Shown here: in pieces, positions 24,525-33,545 of the stretch | How the letters are laid out: each line of letters starts with the position of its first letter | Numbering within the stretch: position 1 is the stretch's first letter | Assembly: GCA_964619555.1 (NCBI GenBank) | Contig: CAZUDV010000002.1 | Location: forward strand, 62,001-126,000 | DNA length: 64,000 nucleotides | Reading direction: 5' to 3' | From: JAGOPY01 sp964619555 | GTDB taxonomy: Bacteria; Bacteroidota; Bacteroidia; Bacteroidales; JAGOPY01 | The notes under the pieces: generated by a model | What the model was told of the DNA's origin: nothing | The model's database searches: none | What the model saw: the letters and a program-made list of their open reading frames with translations, nothing else | Position numbers and translations under genes: made by a program

Positions 24525-26018
24525 TTATCTACCCCGGATGCCATACTCGTCATTTTCACAGGGGATGTTCCGGTTATACCTTCCGCATTTGCCTTTTCTG
24601 AAATTGAACTTGACCGACATGTAGAAGTCCATACCGGTAAAATTGGTAAGGCCAGCCAGGCCAAGAAGGTCATCGGTTCCAATGGACAGGAAATGGTACC
24701 TTAAAGCAGCTCCCACCCGCGGGTACTTCCAATAATAAAGTGAAAGTGGAAGGGAAAACTCAAATTGAGGAGATTCATACCGGGGGATCAGGGCAATCTG
24801 GGGCGGACGGTGGATGAACGACTTTCCTATCACCAGGGGATGTATGAAAACCCCTCCGGCATACCAGTTCTTATGCACTTTGTAATCACCCTGGATGCTG
24901 ATGGCGGTAGGCAGAAAGATTTTTGCCTTGCTGTCCCGGTATGATGCCTGGGGATCGCCATAGAAGACTTCACTCAGGGTCCGGGCCAGTTGATTGACGT
25001 TATAATAAGACAACGTATCGATCCCGATCCAGTATTCGCTGACATCTTCAAAGGCATGTGTCTGGGTGTTGGATTTAAAATTGACGAATCCCAGGTCCAG
25101 GATAGATGCCCCGACTTTGAATGTATAATCTATGTACTTCTGGCGGCAAAGCTTACTGAACCGTTTCTTCTGATAGCTCAGGATCTTATTCTGATAAGTG
25201 ACGCCGATGTCAAACCCGATTCCGGATCCTTTAATCCAACCTGATCCGTCGGGAAAATCATTGTTATCATAATCCAGCGGAATGGAAAAGCCAACTTCGG
25301 CATTCAGGTTTTTAATATCGATGGTTGTGTCATTAATGACCATATACCTGACATCTTTGGCATCCAGGTAACTCCCGCCAATTGAAAAAAGATATTTCGC
25401 GGTAATTCCCAACGACCAGTCTTCATTGCTGAACCTTCTGAATGCAAAGGCATAAGTGGCTCCGATTTCGCCTAATGTCAGGGCTGCCGCGCCAAAGTTC
25501 TGATTATGATATTCGATATTGTGCTGGGGGGTATAATCCAGTCCGTAATAGCCGAAATTTAAAATATGGTACGGCACACGGTTCAGTGAAGTCAGCACCC
25601 TGGCGCCGGTATGTACCGCGAAGGCATGCCGGCCAATGGATAGCATGGCAGATGGCCCTTTGACCAGTTCCATGGCATAAACATATTTATTGGCTTTGCC
25701 GGTAAAATGGTCGAACGGCAGGTCATCCGGGGGATACTCAGGGAACTGCGGGTCCTTGTTGAGGAATTTGAACAGGGAATAATCCTCTTTATGGATATAG
25801 GCATAATCGTTTTCAAAGAAGGCATCCAGCGTAACCAGGTTGATATCCAGGTACAATTTGGAATTCACAATGGAAGAGGGATTTAAAATTGCTCCGTTGG
25901 AACCGGAAAAGTTACTTGTGGTCAGTCCCCACATTTCCTGTGATTGCAGGCCAGTAACCAAAGCAAAGTAGATACCTGTCAGTGCGATACGCAGTATTAT
26001 CCGCCAGAATAAATACAT
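24525..26018 (-). CDS. DUF5723-like outer-membrane-associated protein (paralogue 2)
   Basis: 497-residue protein with an N-terminal hydrophobic signal (to about residue 27, LQSQ) and the SNFSGSNGAILNPSSIVNS motif of the same family as the downstream gene. The remainder is mostly predicted beta-strands, ending in a strand-rich region with FYMSVKFNFRKG. A short basic tail follows. It is 154 bases upstream of its paralogue on the same strand and preceded by a -7 box TAAATTTG at 26074-26067. Tandem duplication is evident. Role unknown. Confidence 0.72.
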   Translation of the reverse strand: MYLFWRIILRIALTGIYFALVTGLQSQEMWGLTTSNFSGSNGAILNPSSIVNSKLYLDINLVTLDAFFENDYAYIHKEDYSLFKFLNKDPQFPEYPPDDLPFDHFTGKANKYVYAMELVKGPSAMLSIGRHAFAVHTGARVLTSLNRVPYHILNFGYYGLDYTPQHNIEYHNQNFGAAALTLGEIGATYAFAFRRFSNEDWSLGITAKYLFSIGGSYLDAKDVRYMVINDTTIDIKNLNAEVGFSIPLDYDNNDFPDGSGWIKGSGIGFDIGVTYQNKILSYQKKRFSKLCRQKYIDYTFKVGASILDLGFVNFKSNTQTHAFEDVSEYWIGIDTLSYYNVNQLARTLSEVFYGDPQASYRDSKAKIFLPTAISIQGDYKVHKNWYAGGVFIHPLVIGKSFIHRPPQIALIPRYESPQFEFSLPLSLYYWKYPRVGAALRYHFLSIGTDDLLGLAGLTNFTGMDFYMSVKFNFRKGKCGRYNRNIPCENDEYGIRGR

Positions 26019-26066
26019 TAAAAAGAATACCTGATAATACTATTAGTTTCTTAATTCAGTGAACGG

Positions 26067-26074
26067 CAAATTTA
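26067..26074 (-). promoter_or_regulatory. -7 box for the DUF5723 pair
   Basis: TAAATTTG on the minus strand, exact TAnnTTTG match, 48 bases before the ATG at 26018. No convincing -33 box at the usual spacing. Confidence 0.5.
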
Positions 26075-26187
26075 TAACTTTCGGTATACAACCGTGTCAT
26101 TTTTTATTATTTATTTCGTCGATCTGCCAGATTGGCCGCTTAATTTTCGGCACTGTCTTTGATCGTGCTACAAAACGGCAAAATTCG

Positions 26188-26195
26188 TATATTTG
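26188..26195 (+). promoter_or_regulatory. -7 box of the tRNA-Leu promoter
   Basis: TATATTTG, exact match, 25 bases upstream of the tRNA-Leu 5' end. Because tig begins 28 bases after the tRNA with no terminator seen, this promoter may serve both. Confidence 0.6.
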
Positions 26196-26220
26196 CAGCC
26201 CGTTCCGGTTGTGGTTCCTC

Positions 26221-26302
26221 GCGGATGTGGCGTAATTGGTAGCCGCGCCAGACTTAGGATCTGGTGCCGAAAGGCGTGGGGGTTCGAGTCCCTTCATCCG
26301 CA
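26221..26302 (+). tRNA. tRNA-Leu (anticodon TAG)
   Basis: Class II cloverleaf: acceptor GCGGATG pairs with CATCCGC, discriminator A at 26302. The anticodon stem CCAGA/TCTGG carries the loop CTTAGGA, so the anticodon is TAG, reading CUN. A long variable arm (TGCCGAAAGGCG) and T-arm GGGGGTTCGAGTCCCTT follow, as expected for tRNA-Leu. CCA is not encoded. It lies directly upstream of tig. Confidence 0.95.
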
Positions 26303-26330
26303 CGATAATAATTCACGAACATCAAAAAGA

Positions 26331-27482
26331 ATGAACATTTCCAAAGAAGAGACAGGATTGCTGACAGCTTCCATCAAAGTCGCTGTCAGCAAACAGGATT
26401 ATGAAGAATCAGTGAACAAAACCCTGAAAGACTACCAGAGAAAGGCCAATATGCCCGGATTCAGGCCTGGTAAAGTACCGTACGGACTGATCACAAAAAT
26501 GTACGGAAAACCGGTACTTCTGGATGAGGTCAATAAACTCGTTTCAGAAAGCCTTCAGAATTATATTGCGGAGAATGACCTGAAACTGATCGGAAATCCG
26601 CTACCGGACAGGGAAAAGTCAGAAATGAACCTGGATGAAATGACCGATTTCGAATTTTATTTCGACATTGGCCTCGCACCGGAATTTGATTTGGAGATCT
26701 CTGAAAAAAGAAATGCAAATTATTACAACATCAAGGCTACGGATAAGATGGTGGAGGAATACATTGTGGACCTGCAGAAAAGATATGGAATCCACCATCA
26801 TGAAGAACAAAAGGATGAAGATTCCACCGGTGAGCCGCAAAATACATTACCGGCTGAAGAGGACCGGGACCATGATCATGACCACCACATCGAACCGGCT
26901 GAATTGAACGAAGAATTCTTTAAAAAAATTTTCCCGCTTGACGATATCAAGGAAGTAGCAACGTTCCGTGAAAAGATCAGGGAAGGCATTGAAAGATCAT
27001 TGGTCAGGGAAAGTGACCAGCACTTTTTGAATGAGGTCATTGAAGACCTGGTAAAGGGAACCCCGATTGACCTGCCCGACTCTTTTATCCGAAAAATGCT
27101 GAAGGAGAATGATGAGAACAACATGACCGACGAACAGATCGACGCCCAATACGATAATTTCGCACGATCGATCAAATGGCAGCTCATTGAGTCCAGGATA
27201 ATGAAAGACCATGGAATTCATGTGGAAGAAGAGGAAATGAGGAACGTCGTCCGAAGTTATTTTACGGGAAATATCGCTCAGCAGGAGGATAATCCGGAAA
27301 GAAATGAACGACTTAACCAGATTGTAGACTCTGTATTAAGCAACCGTGAGGAAGCTACCCGATTGCATAATCAGCTCTTCGATAAAAAAATGATGGATTT
27401 TTTCAAATCCAGTCTTAACCTGAAGACCAGGGATATAAATTACGACGATTTTGTAAAAATGATCACAGAAAGGAAGCAATAG
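26331..27482 (+). CDS. tig: Trigger factor lacking the PPIase domain
   Basis: 383-residue ribosome-associated chaperone. The start at 26331 is right after tRNA-Leu. The N-terminal ribosome-binding domain (1 to about 120) contains the signature GFRPGKVP (43-50). The helix that normally leads into the FKBP-type PPIase domain (MVEEYIVDLQKRYG, about 140-153) runs instead into a hydrophilic linker of about 37 residues (154-190), rich in His, Asp and Glu (HHHEEQ, DRDHDHDHH). The C-terminal substrate-binding arms follow from PAELNEEFFKKIF. The roughly 100-residue PPIase domain is absent; family members are usually 430-450 residues. The reading frame is intact, so this is a deletion, not decay. First gene of tig-clpP-clpX. 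Confidence 0.93.
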   Translation: MNISKEETGLLTASIKVAVSKQDYEESVNKTLKDYQRKANMPGFRPGKVPYGLITKMYGKPVLLDEVNKLVSESLQNYIAENDLKLIGNPLPDREKSEMNLDEMTDFEFYFDIGLAPEFDLEISEKRNANYYNIKATDKMVEEYIVDLQKRYGIHHHEEQKDEDSTGEPQNTLPAEEDRDHDHDHHIEPAELNEEFFKKIFPLDDIKEVATFREKIREGIERSLVRESDQHFLNEVIEDLVKGTPIDLPDSFIRKMLKENDENNMTDEQIDAQYDNFARSIKWQLIESRIMKDHGIHVEEEEMRNVVRSYFTGNIAQQEDNPERNERLNQIVDSVLSNREEATRLHNQLFDKKMMDFFKSSLNLKTRDINYDDFVKMITERKQ

Positions 27483-27483
27483 C

Positions 27484-28167
27484 ATGAAATCCAGCGAATT
27501 CAGAAAATACGCGGTCAAGCACCGCGGCATGAACGGCCTTGCCATCGATCAGTATTCATCCATGATAGGCAACTATATTTCCCCTACCATTATTGAAGAA
27601 AGGCAGTTGAACATTGCCACCATGGACGTGTTTTCCCGTCTGATGATGGACCGGATCATTTTCCTCGGGGTTCCCATCGATGATTATGTGGCGAACATCA
27701 TCCAGGCACAGTTGCTGTTTCTGGAATCAGTGGATCCTTCCAAGGATATACAGATTTACCTCAACACCCCGGGAGGCATGGTATATGCCGGCTTAGGCAT
27801 TTACGACACCATGCAGTACATCACCCCGGACATTGCCACGATCTGCACCGGAATGGCTGCATCCATGGGTGCTATTATCCTGTGCGCCGGATCAAAAGGC
27901 AAGCGGTCAGCACTGAAACATTCCAGGATATTGATTCACCAGCCTATGGGCGGCGCCCAGGGACAGGCTTCCGACATTGAGATCACCGCCAAGGAGATCC
28001 AGAAAATAAAAAAGGAGCTTTACGAGATCATTGCGAACCATTCCGGCCAGGACTATAAAAAGATCTGGAAAGATGCCGACCGGGATTACTGGATGACAGC
28101 TGAAGAGGCCAGGGATTACGGAATGATCGACGAGGTGCTCGATAAGAACAAGATCAAAAAGGTATAA
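27484..28167 (+). CDS. clpP: ATP-dependent Clp protease proteolytic subunit ClpP
   Basis: 227-residue serine peptidase forming the tetradecameric chamber fed by ClpX. Catalytic Ser127 lies in GMAASMGA, His152 in ILIHQPMGG, and the Asp follows in the C-terminal helix region (YWMTAEEARDYG). The N-terminal 30 residues precede the axial loop region. Starts 1 base after tig and ends 1 base before clpX, the standard tig-clpP-clpX operon. Confidence 0.97.
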   Translation: MKSSEFRKYAVKHRGMNGLAIDQYSSMIGNYISPTIIEERQLNIATMDVFSRLMMDRIIFLGVPIDDYVANIIQAQLLFLESVDPSKDIQIYLNTPGGMVYAGLGIYDTMQYITPDIATICTGMAASMGAIILCAGSKGKRSALKHSRILIHQPMGGAQGQASDIEITAKEIQKIKKELYEIIANHSGQDYKKIWKDADRDYWMTAEEARDYGMIDEVLDKNKIKKV

Positions 28168-28168
28168 A

Positions 28169-29395
28169 ATGCCACGGGATTCCCAAAAATGCTCCTTCTG
28201 CGGCAGGGACCGGTCGGAGGTCAATATCCTGATTGCAGGTATCGACGCTCATATCTGCGATGCCTGTATCACCCAGGCTCAAACCATTCTAAATGAAGAA
28301 TTCGTCCATGAGCAAAAAGGTCAGTTGCCCGAACTGGAACTCAAACCCCCTGCCGAGATCAAGAAATACCTTGATCAATATGTCATCGGGCAGGAGGAAG
28401 CAAAAAAGGTGCTTTCAGTGGCCGTCTATAATCACTACAAAAGGATTTTGCAGCCAAAAGATGATGACGGCATAGAGATCGAAAAATCCAATATCATGAT
28501 CGTGGGGGAAACGGGCACCGGTAAAACTTTACTGGCACGGACCATAGCCCGATTCCTCAAGGTTCCCTTTGCCATTGCCGATGCAACGGTCCTGACCGAG
28601 GCGGGTTATGTGGGCGAGGATGTTGAAAGCATCCTGGCAAGGCTCCTGCAGGCAGCAGACTATGATGTTGCGGCCGCTGAAAGAGGGATCGTCTTTATCG
28701 ACGAAATCGACAAAATAGCCCGAAAAGGCGATAACCCTTCCATAACCAGGGATGTTTCAGGAGAAGGCGTCCAACAAGCCCTGCTGAAACTGCTGGAAGG
28801 CGCCGTCATTAACGTACCGCCGCAAGGGGGCAGAAAACATCCCGAACAGAAGTTCATCCAGGTCAACACCCAGAACATCCTATTCATTTCAGGTGGTGCA
28901 TTCAACGCACTCGATAGGATAATTGCCAGCCGACTGAGAACCAATGTAATAGGATTCCAGTCCAAAGAACAAGATTTGCTGGACCGTGAAAACCTGTTGC
29001 AGTACGTTTCACCGGGTGACATCAAGAAATTCGGGATGATCCCGGAAATAGTCGGACGGTTTCCCGTGCTGACCTATCTGAATCCGCTCGACAATGAAGC
29101 CTTAAAGAGAATCCTGACCGAGCCGAAAAACGCCCTGGTCAAGCAGTTCACGAAGCTCTTCCGGATGGATGGCATCGAACTGGTATTTGAGGACGAATCC
29201 CTTGACTTCATTGTCGAAAAGGCTACGGAACATAAGTTGGGGGCTCGTGGCCTGCGGGCCATTTTAGAGGCTATCCTCACTGATTCCATGTTTGAACTTC
29301 CTTCCAAAGGCAAGACCAAATCTCTCGTCGTCACCCGGAATTTTGCAGAAAAGCATTTCGGCAAATCAGGGCTTTCCCGTTTGAAGGTCGCCTGA
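28169..29395 (+). CDS. clpX: ATP-dependent Clp protease ATP-binding subunit ClpX
   Basis: 408-residue AAA+ unfoldase. The N-terminal zinc finger has Cys8, Cys11, Cys30 and Cys33. Walker A is GETGTGKT near residue 115, Walker B FIDEIDK near 175. The pore loop GYVGEDVE and the RKGDNPS motif follow; the ClpP-contacting loop appears as IGFQSKE. The C-terminal domain has KLGARGLRAI. Complete and typical. Confidence 0.98.
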   Translation: MPRDSQKCSFCGRDRSEVNILIAGIDAHICDACITQAQTILNEEFVHEQKGQLPELELKPPAEIKKYLDQYVIGQEEAKKVLSVAVYNHYKRILQPKDDDGIEIEKSNIMIVGETGTGKTLLARTIARFLKVPFAIADATVLTEAGYVGEDVESILARLLQAADYDVAAAERGIVFIDEIDKIARKGDNPSITRDVSGEGVQQALLKLLEGAVINVPPQGGRKHPEQKFIQVNTQNILFISGGAFNALDRIIASRLRTNVIGFQSKEQDLLDRENLLQYVSPGDIKKFGMIPEIVGRFPVLTYLNPLDNEALKRILTEPKNALVKQFTKLFRMDGIELVFEDESLDFIVEKATEHKLGARGLRAILEAILTDSMFELPSKGKTKSLVVTRNFAEKHFGKSGLSRLKVA

Positions 29396-29430
29396 TTGGT
29401 CTCTGGCATAATTATTGAATTCACAGCCGG

Positions 29431-30015
29431 ATGATGCTGAGGATTCTATTCCCACCGGTATTGCTCATATTATTTCTCCTTCCGGCAAAAGCCCAGGAAA
29501 GTGATCCGGTCATTGTTTATGCTACTGTGATGGATGGGGACACGCTACCCGTGGTCCAGCTTCGGGAAGTGCATATCTTTTCATGGAAAAACCAGGACTC
29601 AAAAGAAGCCAGGAAACTGACCAAACTGATGAAGAACGTCAAGGTAGCCTATCCCTATGCCCGGCTGGCCGGGATCAAACTGAAGGAATATGAAGACATC
29701 CTGCTTCAGGCCCCAGGCGACAAAGAACGGAGAAAGATCATGAAGCAAGCCGAAGATGAGATCCAGGCTGAGTACGGAAAGGAACTTCGGGATCTGACCA
29801 TTTCGCAGGGAAAAATACTGATCAAGCTGATAGACCGGGAGTGCGGTGAAACTTCATACGAACTGGTTTCGGATTTAAGGGGCGAGTTCAGGGCAGCGTT
29901 TTACCAGGCCTTTGCCCGTATTTTTGGCTATAATCTGAAAGTCAGATATGACCCTGAAGGAGAAGACAGCGATATAGAAATGATAGTCAGGCTGATAGAA
30001 ACCGGGCAGTTATAA
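29431..30015 (+). CDS. DUF4294 domain-containing exported protein
   Basis: 194-residue protein with a signal peptide (LFPPVLLILFLLPAKAQ) and a single DUF4294 domain: VYATVMDGDTLPVVQLREV, then a helical segment rich in Lys and Glu (KEARKLTKLMKNVKVAYPYA), and GKILIKLIDRECGETSYEL. The family is restricted largely to Bacteroidota and has no known function. It sits 35 bases after clpX on the same strand and may be read with it. The true start may be the Met at 29431 or the second Met at 29434. Confidence 0.83.
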   Translation: MMLRILFPPVLLILFLLPAKAQESDPVIVYATVMDGDTLPVVQLREVHIFSWKNQDSKEARKLTKLMKNVKVAYPYARLAGIKLKEYEDILLQAPGDKERRKIMKQAEDEIQAEYGKELRDLTISQGKILIKLIDRECGETSYELVSDLRGEFRAAFYQAFARIFGYNLKVRYDPEGEDSDIEMIVRLIETGQL

Positions 30016-30021
30016 TTTCGC

Positions 30022-31443
30022 CTATTTGCCGCGCCCCTGGATAACGATCAATATCGTATAGATAAGTATCTTGAAATCCATGGCAAGCGACATATTTTCT
30101 ATATAAAGCAGGTCGTACCGGAGCCGTTCCACCATCTGATCGACATTTTCAGCATATCCGTACTTTACCTGGCCCCAGGAAGTTATGCCAGGCTTGATCT
30201 TAAAGAGCAGCTTATATTCGGGCGCTTTCTGGACAATTTGATCTATATAATATTGCCTTTCAGGACGATAGCCGACCAGGGACATATCCCCTATCAGCAC
30301 TGAATAAAACTGCGGAATCTCGTCTAACCTGACTTTGCGTAAAAATTTGCCGAATTTGGTGATCCTCCGGTCGTCCTTGGAAGCGAGCTGCGGGCCATGC
30401 TTTTCAGCATCGGAATACATCGACCGGAATTTATGCATTTTGAATGACTTGCCATGGATCCCGATCCGTTGCTGGGAATAAATTACGGGGCCTTTTGAGC
30501 TCATTTTCACCATGAAAGCGACAAATACAAAGACAGGAAAAAGAAAGATCAGGGCTATTCCGGAGGCTAAAATATCCATCATTCTCTTCATGGACTGCTG
30601 CCAGGGCGGCATGAGGTCCTGAGAAACCTGGATCAGCGGATAATGCCAGATCGAGGTCATTTTGACCATTCCCATCAGGTAGTCCTGCATGTCCGGGATA
30701 ACCTTTATCACAACCTCAGTCTCTTCAAGAATGGTGAGAATGTTCCGGATGGTTTCCCGTTCGGATCTTTCCATGGCTATGATCACTTCTTCCACTTTCT
30801 GCTCCCGGATTATCCGGAGCAGGTCCTCAACGCCGCCAAGCCGTGGCAGGTATTTGGCAATTTTATAATTATGATAATCGACCGGATTCACAAAGCCGAT
30901 GAATCTATTTCCGGACGGGACTACCTGGCGTTCGATCTCTTCGAAAATCTTAACCGCATTGCCATTACTTCCGACTATGATTGTATTGAATCCCAGTTCC
31001 CTTCTGTGTATCTTCCTGACCGTCCCACTTGTTATATAGAGCCTGAACATATAGGTCAGGCCGAAGTGCAGTAAATACAGTATTATAAATGATTGATAAT
31101 ATGATCGGTATGTCACAATAACATCATCCAGGATCAACGCAAAAAAGATAATGATCACTCCGACCAGGGAGATGAAAGACGTCTGGCTGAGCTCCCTTAA
31201 CCTTGATTTCCGGTAAATCTTAGCGACATTGTAAGTGCCGGTCATACTGTAAATCAACAGCCAGAAAACCGGTACTATCAGGATACCAAGGTACAGGTTG
31301 CGATCGTCAAAGACTTCCCCAAGCCGCTGCAGAACGACGGGCTCAAGCGAATACTTCCGGAAGATAAAAAAGAGCATCCATGCCAGGCCTGCTGAAATAA
31401 AATCAGCAATAACATATTTGGTTACCTGTAACTTTTTATTCAT
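30022..31443 (-). CDS. Polyprenyl glycosylphosphotransferase (initiating sugar transferase)
   Basis: 473-residue membrane enzyme of the WcaJ/PglC-containing bacterial sugar transferase family, which transfers a sugar phosphate from a nucleotide sugar to undecaprenyl phosphate to start exopolysaccharide or O-antigen synthesis. Four N-terminal membrane helices (about 10-125) are followed by a CoA-binding-like soluble region (about 150-265) and a membrane hairpin (about 285-310). The catalytic domain has VIYSQQRIGI, MHKFRSM, KVRLDEIPQF, the SLVGYRPER motif and WGQVKYG. Its start codon overlaps the stop of the upstream lipoprotein gene (TAATG), showing translational coupling. Confidence 0.92.
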   Translation of the reverse strand: MNKKLQVTKYVIADFISAGLAWMLFFIFRKYSLEPVVLQRLGEVFDDRNLYLGILIVPVFWLLIYSMTGTYNVAKIYRKSRLRELSQTSFISLVGVIIIFFALILDDVIVTYRSYYQSFIILYLLHFGLTYMFRLYITSGTVRKIHRRELGFNTIIVGSNGNAVKIFEEIERQVVPSGNRFIGFVNPVDYHNYKIAKYLPRLGGVEDLLRIIREQKVEEVIIAMERSERETIRNILTILEETEVVIKVIPDMQDYLMGMVKMTSIWHYPLIQVSQDLMPPWQQSMKRMMDILASGIALIFLFPVFVFVAFMVKMSSKGPVIYSQQRIGIHGKSFKMHKFRSMYSDAEKHGPQLASKDDRRITKFGKFLRKVRLDEIPQFYSVLIGDMSLVGYRPERQYYIDQIVQKAPEYKLLFKIKPGITSWGQVKYGYAENVDQMVERLRYDLLYIENMSLAMDFKILIYTILIVIQGRGK

Positions 31444-32372
31444 TATAGGTTTGGTCTGGTCAGCAGTTTTAAATTATCGAACATTAAAACAGTGGTATCA
31501 TCTCCCTGAGTATGTTGTGACTGGAAGTAGATCTTATAACTTACAGCATCAACGGTCTCATTGATGATGGGTGTAAAATTAACATATATTTTCTTCCATT
31601 CTTCCGAATTATTCACGCCTAAAAAAGCCCGGTCCTGTATGATCCCGTCTATCATCTCAATGTATAAGCCGATGAGAACATCAGCATCGAACCGATAATG
31701 CATCTCCAGGAATACGAAATCACCCCTGTCGAATTCAAATCCTTTTCCATTGCCGTCATCGGATACCAATTCGAGGAATTTATTTTCTTCATCCAGGTAG
31801 CATATTCCTGAAAACCTGGAATTCAGGTCAATGTACGCGCCCGGAGCATTGGCCGGTTGCGTTCTGAAAATACCCGTATCGCTCTTATTACCGGGATGGA
31901 TTGCCAGGCTGAGATCTTCAAAATCCTCCATCCACACAAATTCAGTATTATCCATATACGAAGAGACTCCTGAAACGGGCAACACACTATCCGGCATCAA
32001 GACGAAATCGCTGTAAATAACAGGCTTAAAGCATGGATTGGGAGCCCGGGTATCCGAAATTCCATTCAACAGGATGCCCGGACGCAGTTCAAGTTTATGA
32101 CTCCCCTCAGCCAGTACGGGGATGGTAGCTGGAATTTCAAAACCACCGATCAGGTCGTCATCCACGTAGACCCACACATCCTTCAGCATCTGTGCCTCCG
32201 TGCCCTGCGATGCATAATCCGTTACAAATCCGATGTTTTCAATCCGAATATAGGAAGGAATAGTCTGTTCTCCTTCAAATTTATCACATCCGATAAAAAG
32301 GGCAAAAAAAAGGACCGCCAGCGACCAGATCAGGGGATTTCGTGTAAAATGACGGATAAATACTTGCTTCAT
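31443..32372 (-). CDS. Lipoprotein of unknown function with beta-sandwich-like regions
   Basis: 309-residue protein with an N-terminal hydrophobic segment and lipobox FIGC (Cys29). It has no domain I can name. The sequence is rich in predicted beta-strands and aromatic/Asp motifs (FVFLEMHYRFDADV, DRAFLGVNNSEEWKKIYV), resembling carbohydrate-binding-like beta-sandwiches. This gene is translationally coupled to the downstream sugar transferase, which hints at a role in surface polysaccharide. That link is inference from position only. Confidence 0.75.
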   Translation of the reverse strand: MKQVFIRHFTRNPLIWSLAVLFFALFIGCDKFEGEQTIPSYIRIENIGFVTDYASQGTEAQMLKDVWVYVDDDLIGGFEIPATIPVLAEGSHKLELRPGILLNGISDTRAPNPCFKPVIYSDFVLMPDSVLPVSGVSSYMDNTEFVWMEDFEDLSLAIHPGNKSDTGIFRTQPANAPGAYIDLNSRFSGICYLDEENKFLELVSDDGNGKGFEFDRGDFVFLEMHYRFDADVLIGLYIEMIDGIIQDRAFLGVNNSEEWKKIYVNFTPIINETVDAVSYKIYFQSQHTQGDDTTVLMFDNLKLLTRPNL

Positions 32373-32390
32373 CGGCTTAGGATGGTATGG

Positions 32391-32446
32391 AAAAAACGGG
32401 ATGCCAAATTAATTATTGTCAACAAAGTTTGAAATTAAGGCATCCC
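32391..32446 (-). terminator. Terminator downstream of the Gfo/Idh/MocA gene
   Basis: Read on the minus strand, GGGATGCC (32446-32439) pairs with GGCATCCC (32405-32398) and is followed by GTTTTTT. The hairpin overlaps the stop codon of the oxidoreductase gene and separates it from the lipoprotein gene. The loop is long (33 bases), so strength is uncertain. Confidence 0.5.
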
Positions 32447-33424
32447 CGGTTGCATTTCCTGGACTTTTCTCAATATCTGATAGGCTACCTCAAGGGCTTC
32501 GTAACCATCATTAATGGTGACCGGCGGTGTGGTATTGCTATCAATGGCATGGTAAAAGCTGACCAGTTCGGTTCGGATCGCATTCAGGTTTTCTATCGGT
32601 GGCCGATCCAGGGATATTCTCTTCTTTCCGCGTTTTTCGCCAAGATCGATGATCATGGCCATCGGATCATCAAAAGGTTCTTTGACATCCATGATCCGGA
32701 TGATCTCCACATCTTTTTTCAGAAAATCTACCGCCACATAAGCATCTCTCTGGAAGAACCTGGTTTTTCTCATGCTTTTCATGGAAATCCTGCTGGCAGT
32801 GAGATTTGCCACACAACCATTATCGAATTCAATCCTGGCGTTGGCTATATCGGGGGTGTCACTTACAACCTGCACACCGCTTGCGTGGATCTTTTTAATA
32901 TTAGATTTGACAACGCTCAGGATAATGTCTATGTCGTGAATCATCAGATCAAGGATAACTGGCACATCGGTACCCCTGGGGTTGAACTGTGCTAAACGGT
33001 GAGCCTCGATGAACATAGGCTGGTTGATATAAGGCTGGGCAGCCAGGAAAGCCGGATTGAACCGCTCCACATGGCCTACCTGGACCTTTACATCGGCTTC
33101 TTCCGCAAAAACCATCAGTTGACGTGCCTCATCCGGAGTCGTCACGACCGGTTTTTCGATAAATACGTGCCTGCCTTTTTTCAAGGCACGCGCCGCACAA
33201 TCGAAATGCGAAATAGTTGGCGTAACGATATCGACCACGTCGACGGAAGAGATCAGATCATCGATGCTGTCAAAATGCGGAATACCAAATTCCTTTTCCA
33301 CATGAGAAGCTGTTTTTCCATCGGCGTCATAAAACCCAAGCAGTTTATAGTTCTCGATCTCACGGATACATTTAAGATGGATCTTGCCCAGGTGCCCGGC
33401 CCCTAAAACCCCAATATTTAACAT
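32435..33424 (-). CDS. Gfo/Idh/MocA-family NAD(P)-dependent oxidoreductase
   Basis: 329-residue sugar or inositol dehydrogenase-type enzyme. The N-terminal Rossmann fold starts GVLGAGHLGKIH. The family motif containing the conserved Lys is FIEKPVV (EKP). The C-terminal alpha/beta domain begins near residue 125 with VGHVERFNPA and has the HDIDIIL helix. In Bacteroidota such genes near sugar transferases often make nucleotide-sugar derivatives, but the substrate here is unknown. A -7 box TACTTTTG lies at 33448-33441. Confidence 0.88.
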   Translation of the reverse strand: MLNIGVLGAGHLGKIHLKCIREIENYKLLGFYDADGKTASHVEKEFGIPHFDSIDDLISSVDVVDIVTPTISHFDCAARALKKGRHVFIEKPVVTTPDEARQLMVFAEEADVKVQVGHVERFNPAFLAAQPYINQPMFIEAHRLAQFNPRGTDVPVILDLMIHDIDIILSVVKSNIKKIHASGVQVVSDTPDIANARIEFDNGCVANLTASRISMKSMRKTRFFQRDAYVAVDFLKKDVEIIRIMDVKEPFDDPMAMIIDLGEKRGKKRISLDRPPIENLNAIRTELVSFYHAIDSNTTPPVTINDGYEALEVAYQILRKVQEMQPGMP

Positions 33425-33440
33425 GGTCCAGATTTTTCTG

Positions 33441-33448
33441 CAAAAGTA
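33441..33448 (-). promoter_or_regulatory. -7 box of the Gfo/Idh/MocA promoter
   Basis: TACTTTTG on the minus strand, exact TAnnTTTG match, 16 bases upstream of the ATG at 33424, predicting a very short leader. Confidence 0.5.
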
Positions 33449-33545
33449 ATCTTTTTAAACTTAAAACATATCGATGTCAATTATTGTCATTTGAGGGGAA
33501 TTAGTATTTTCGTGACTGAAACAGGCATTTTGAAAAGCAGGGCGA

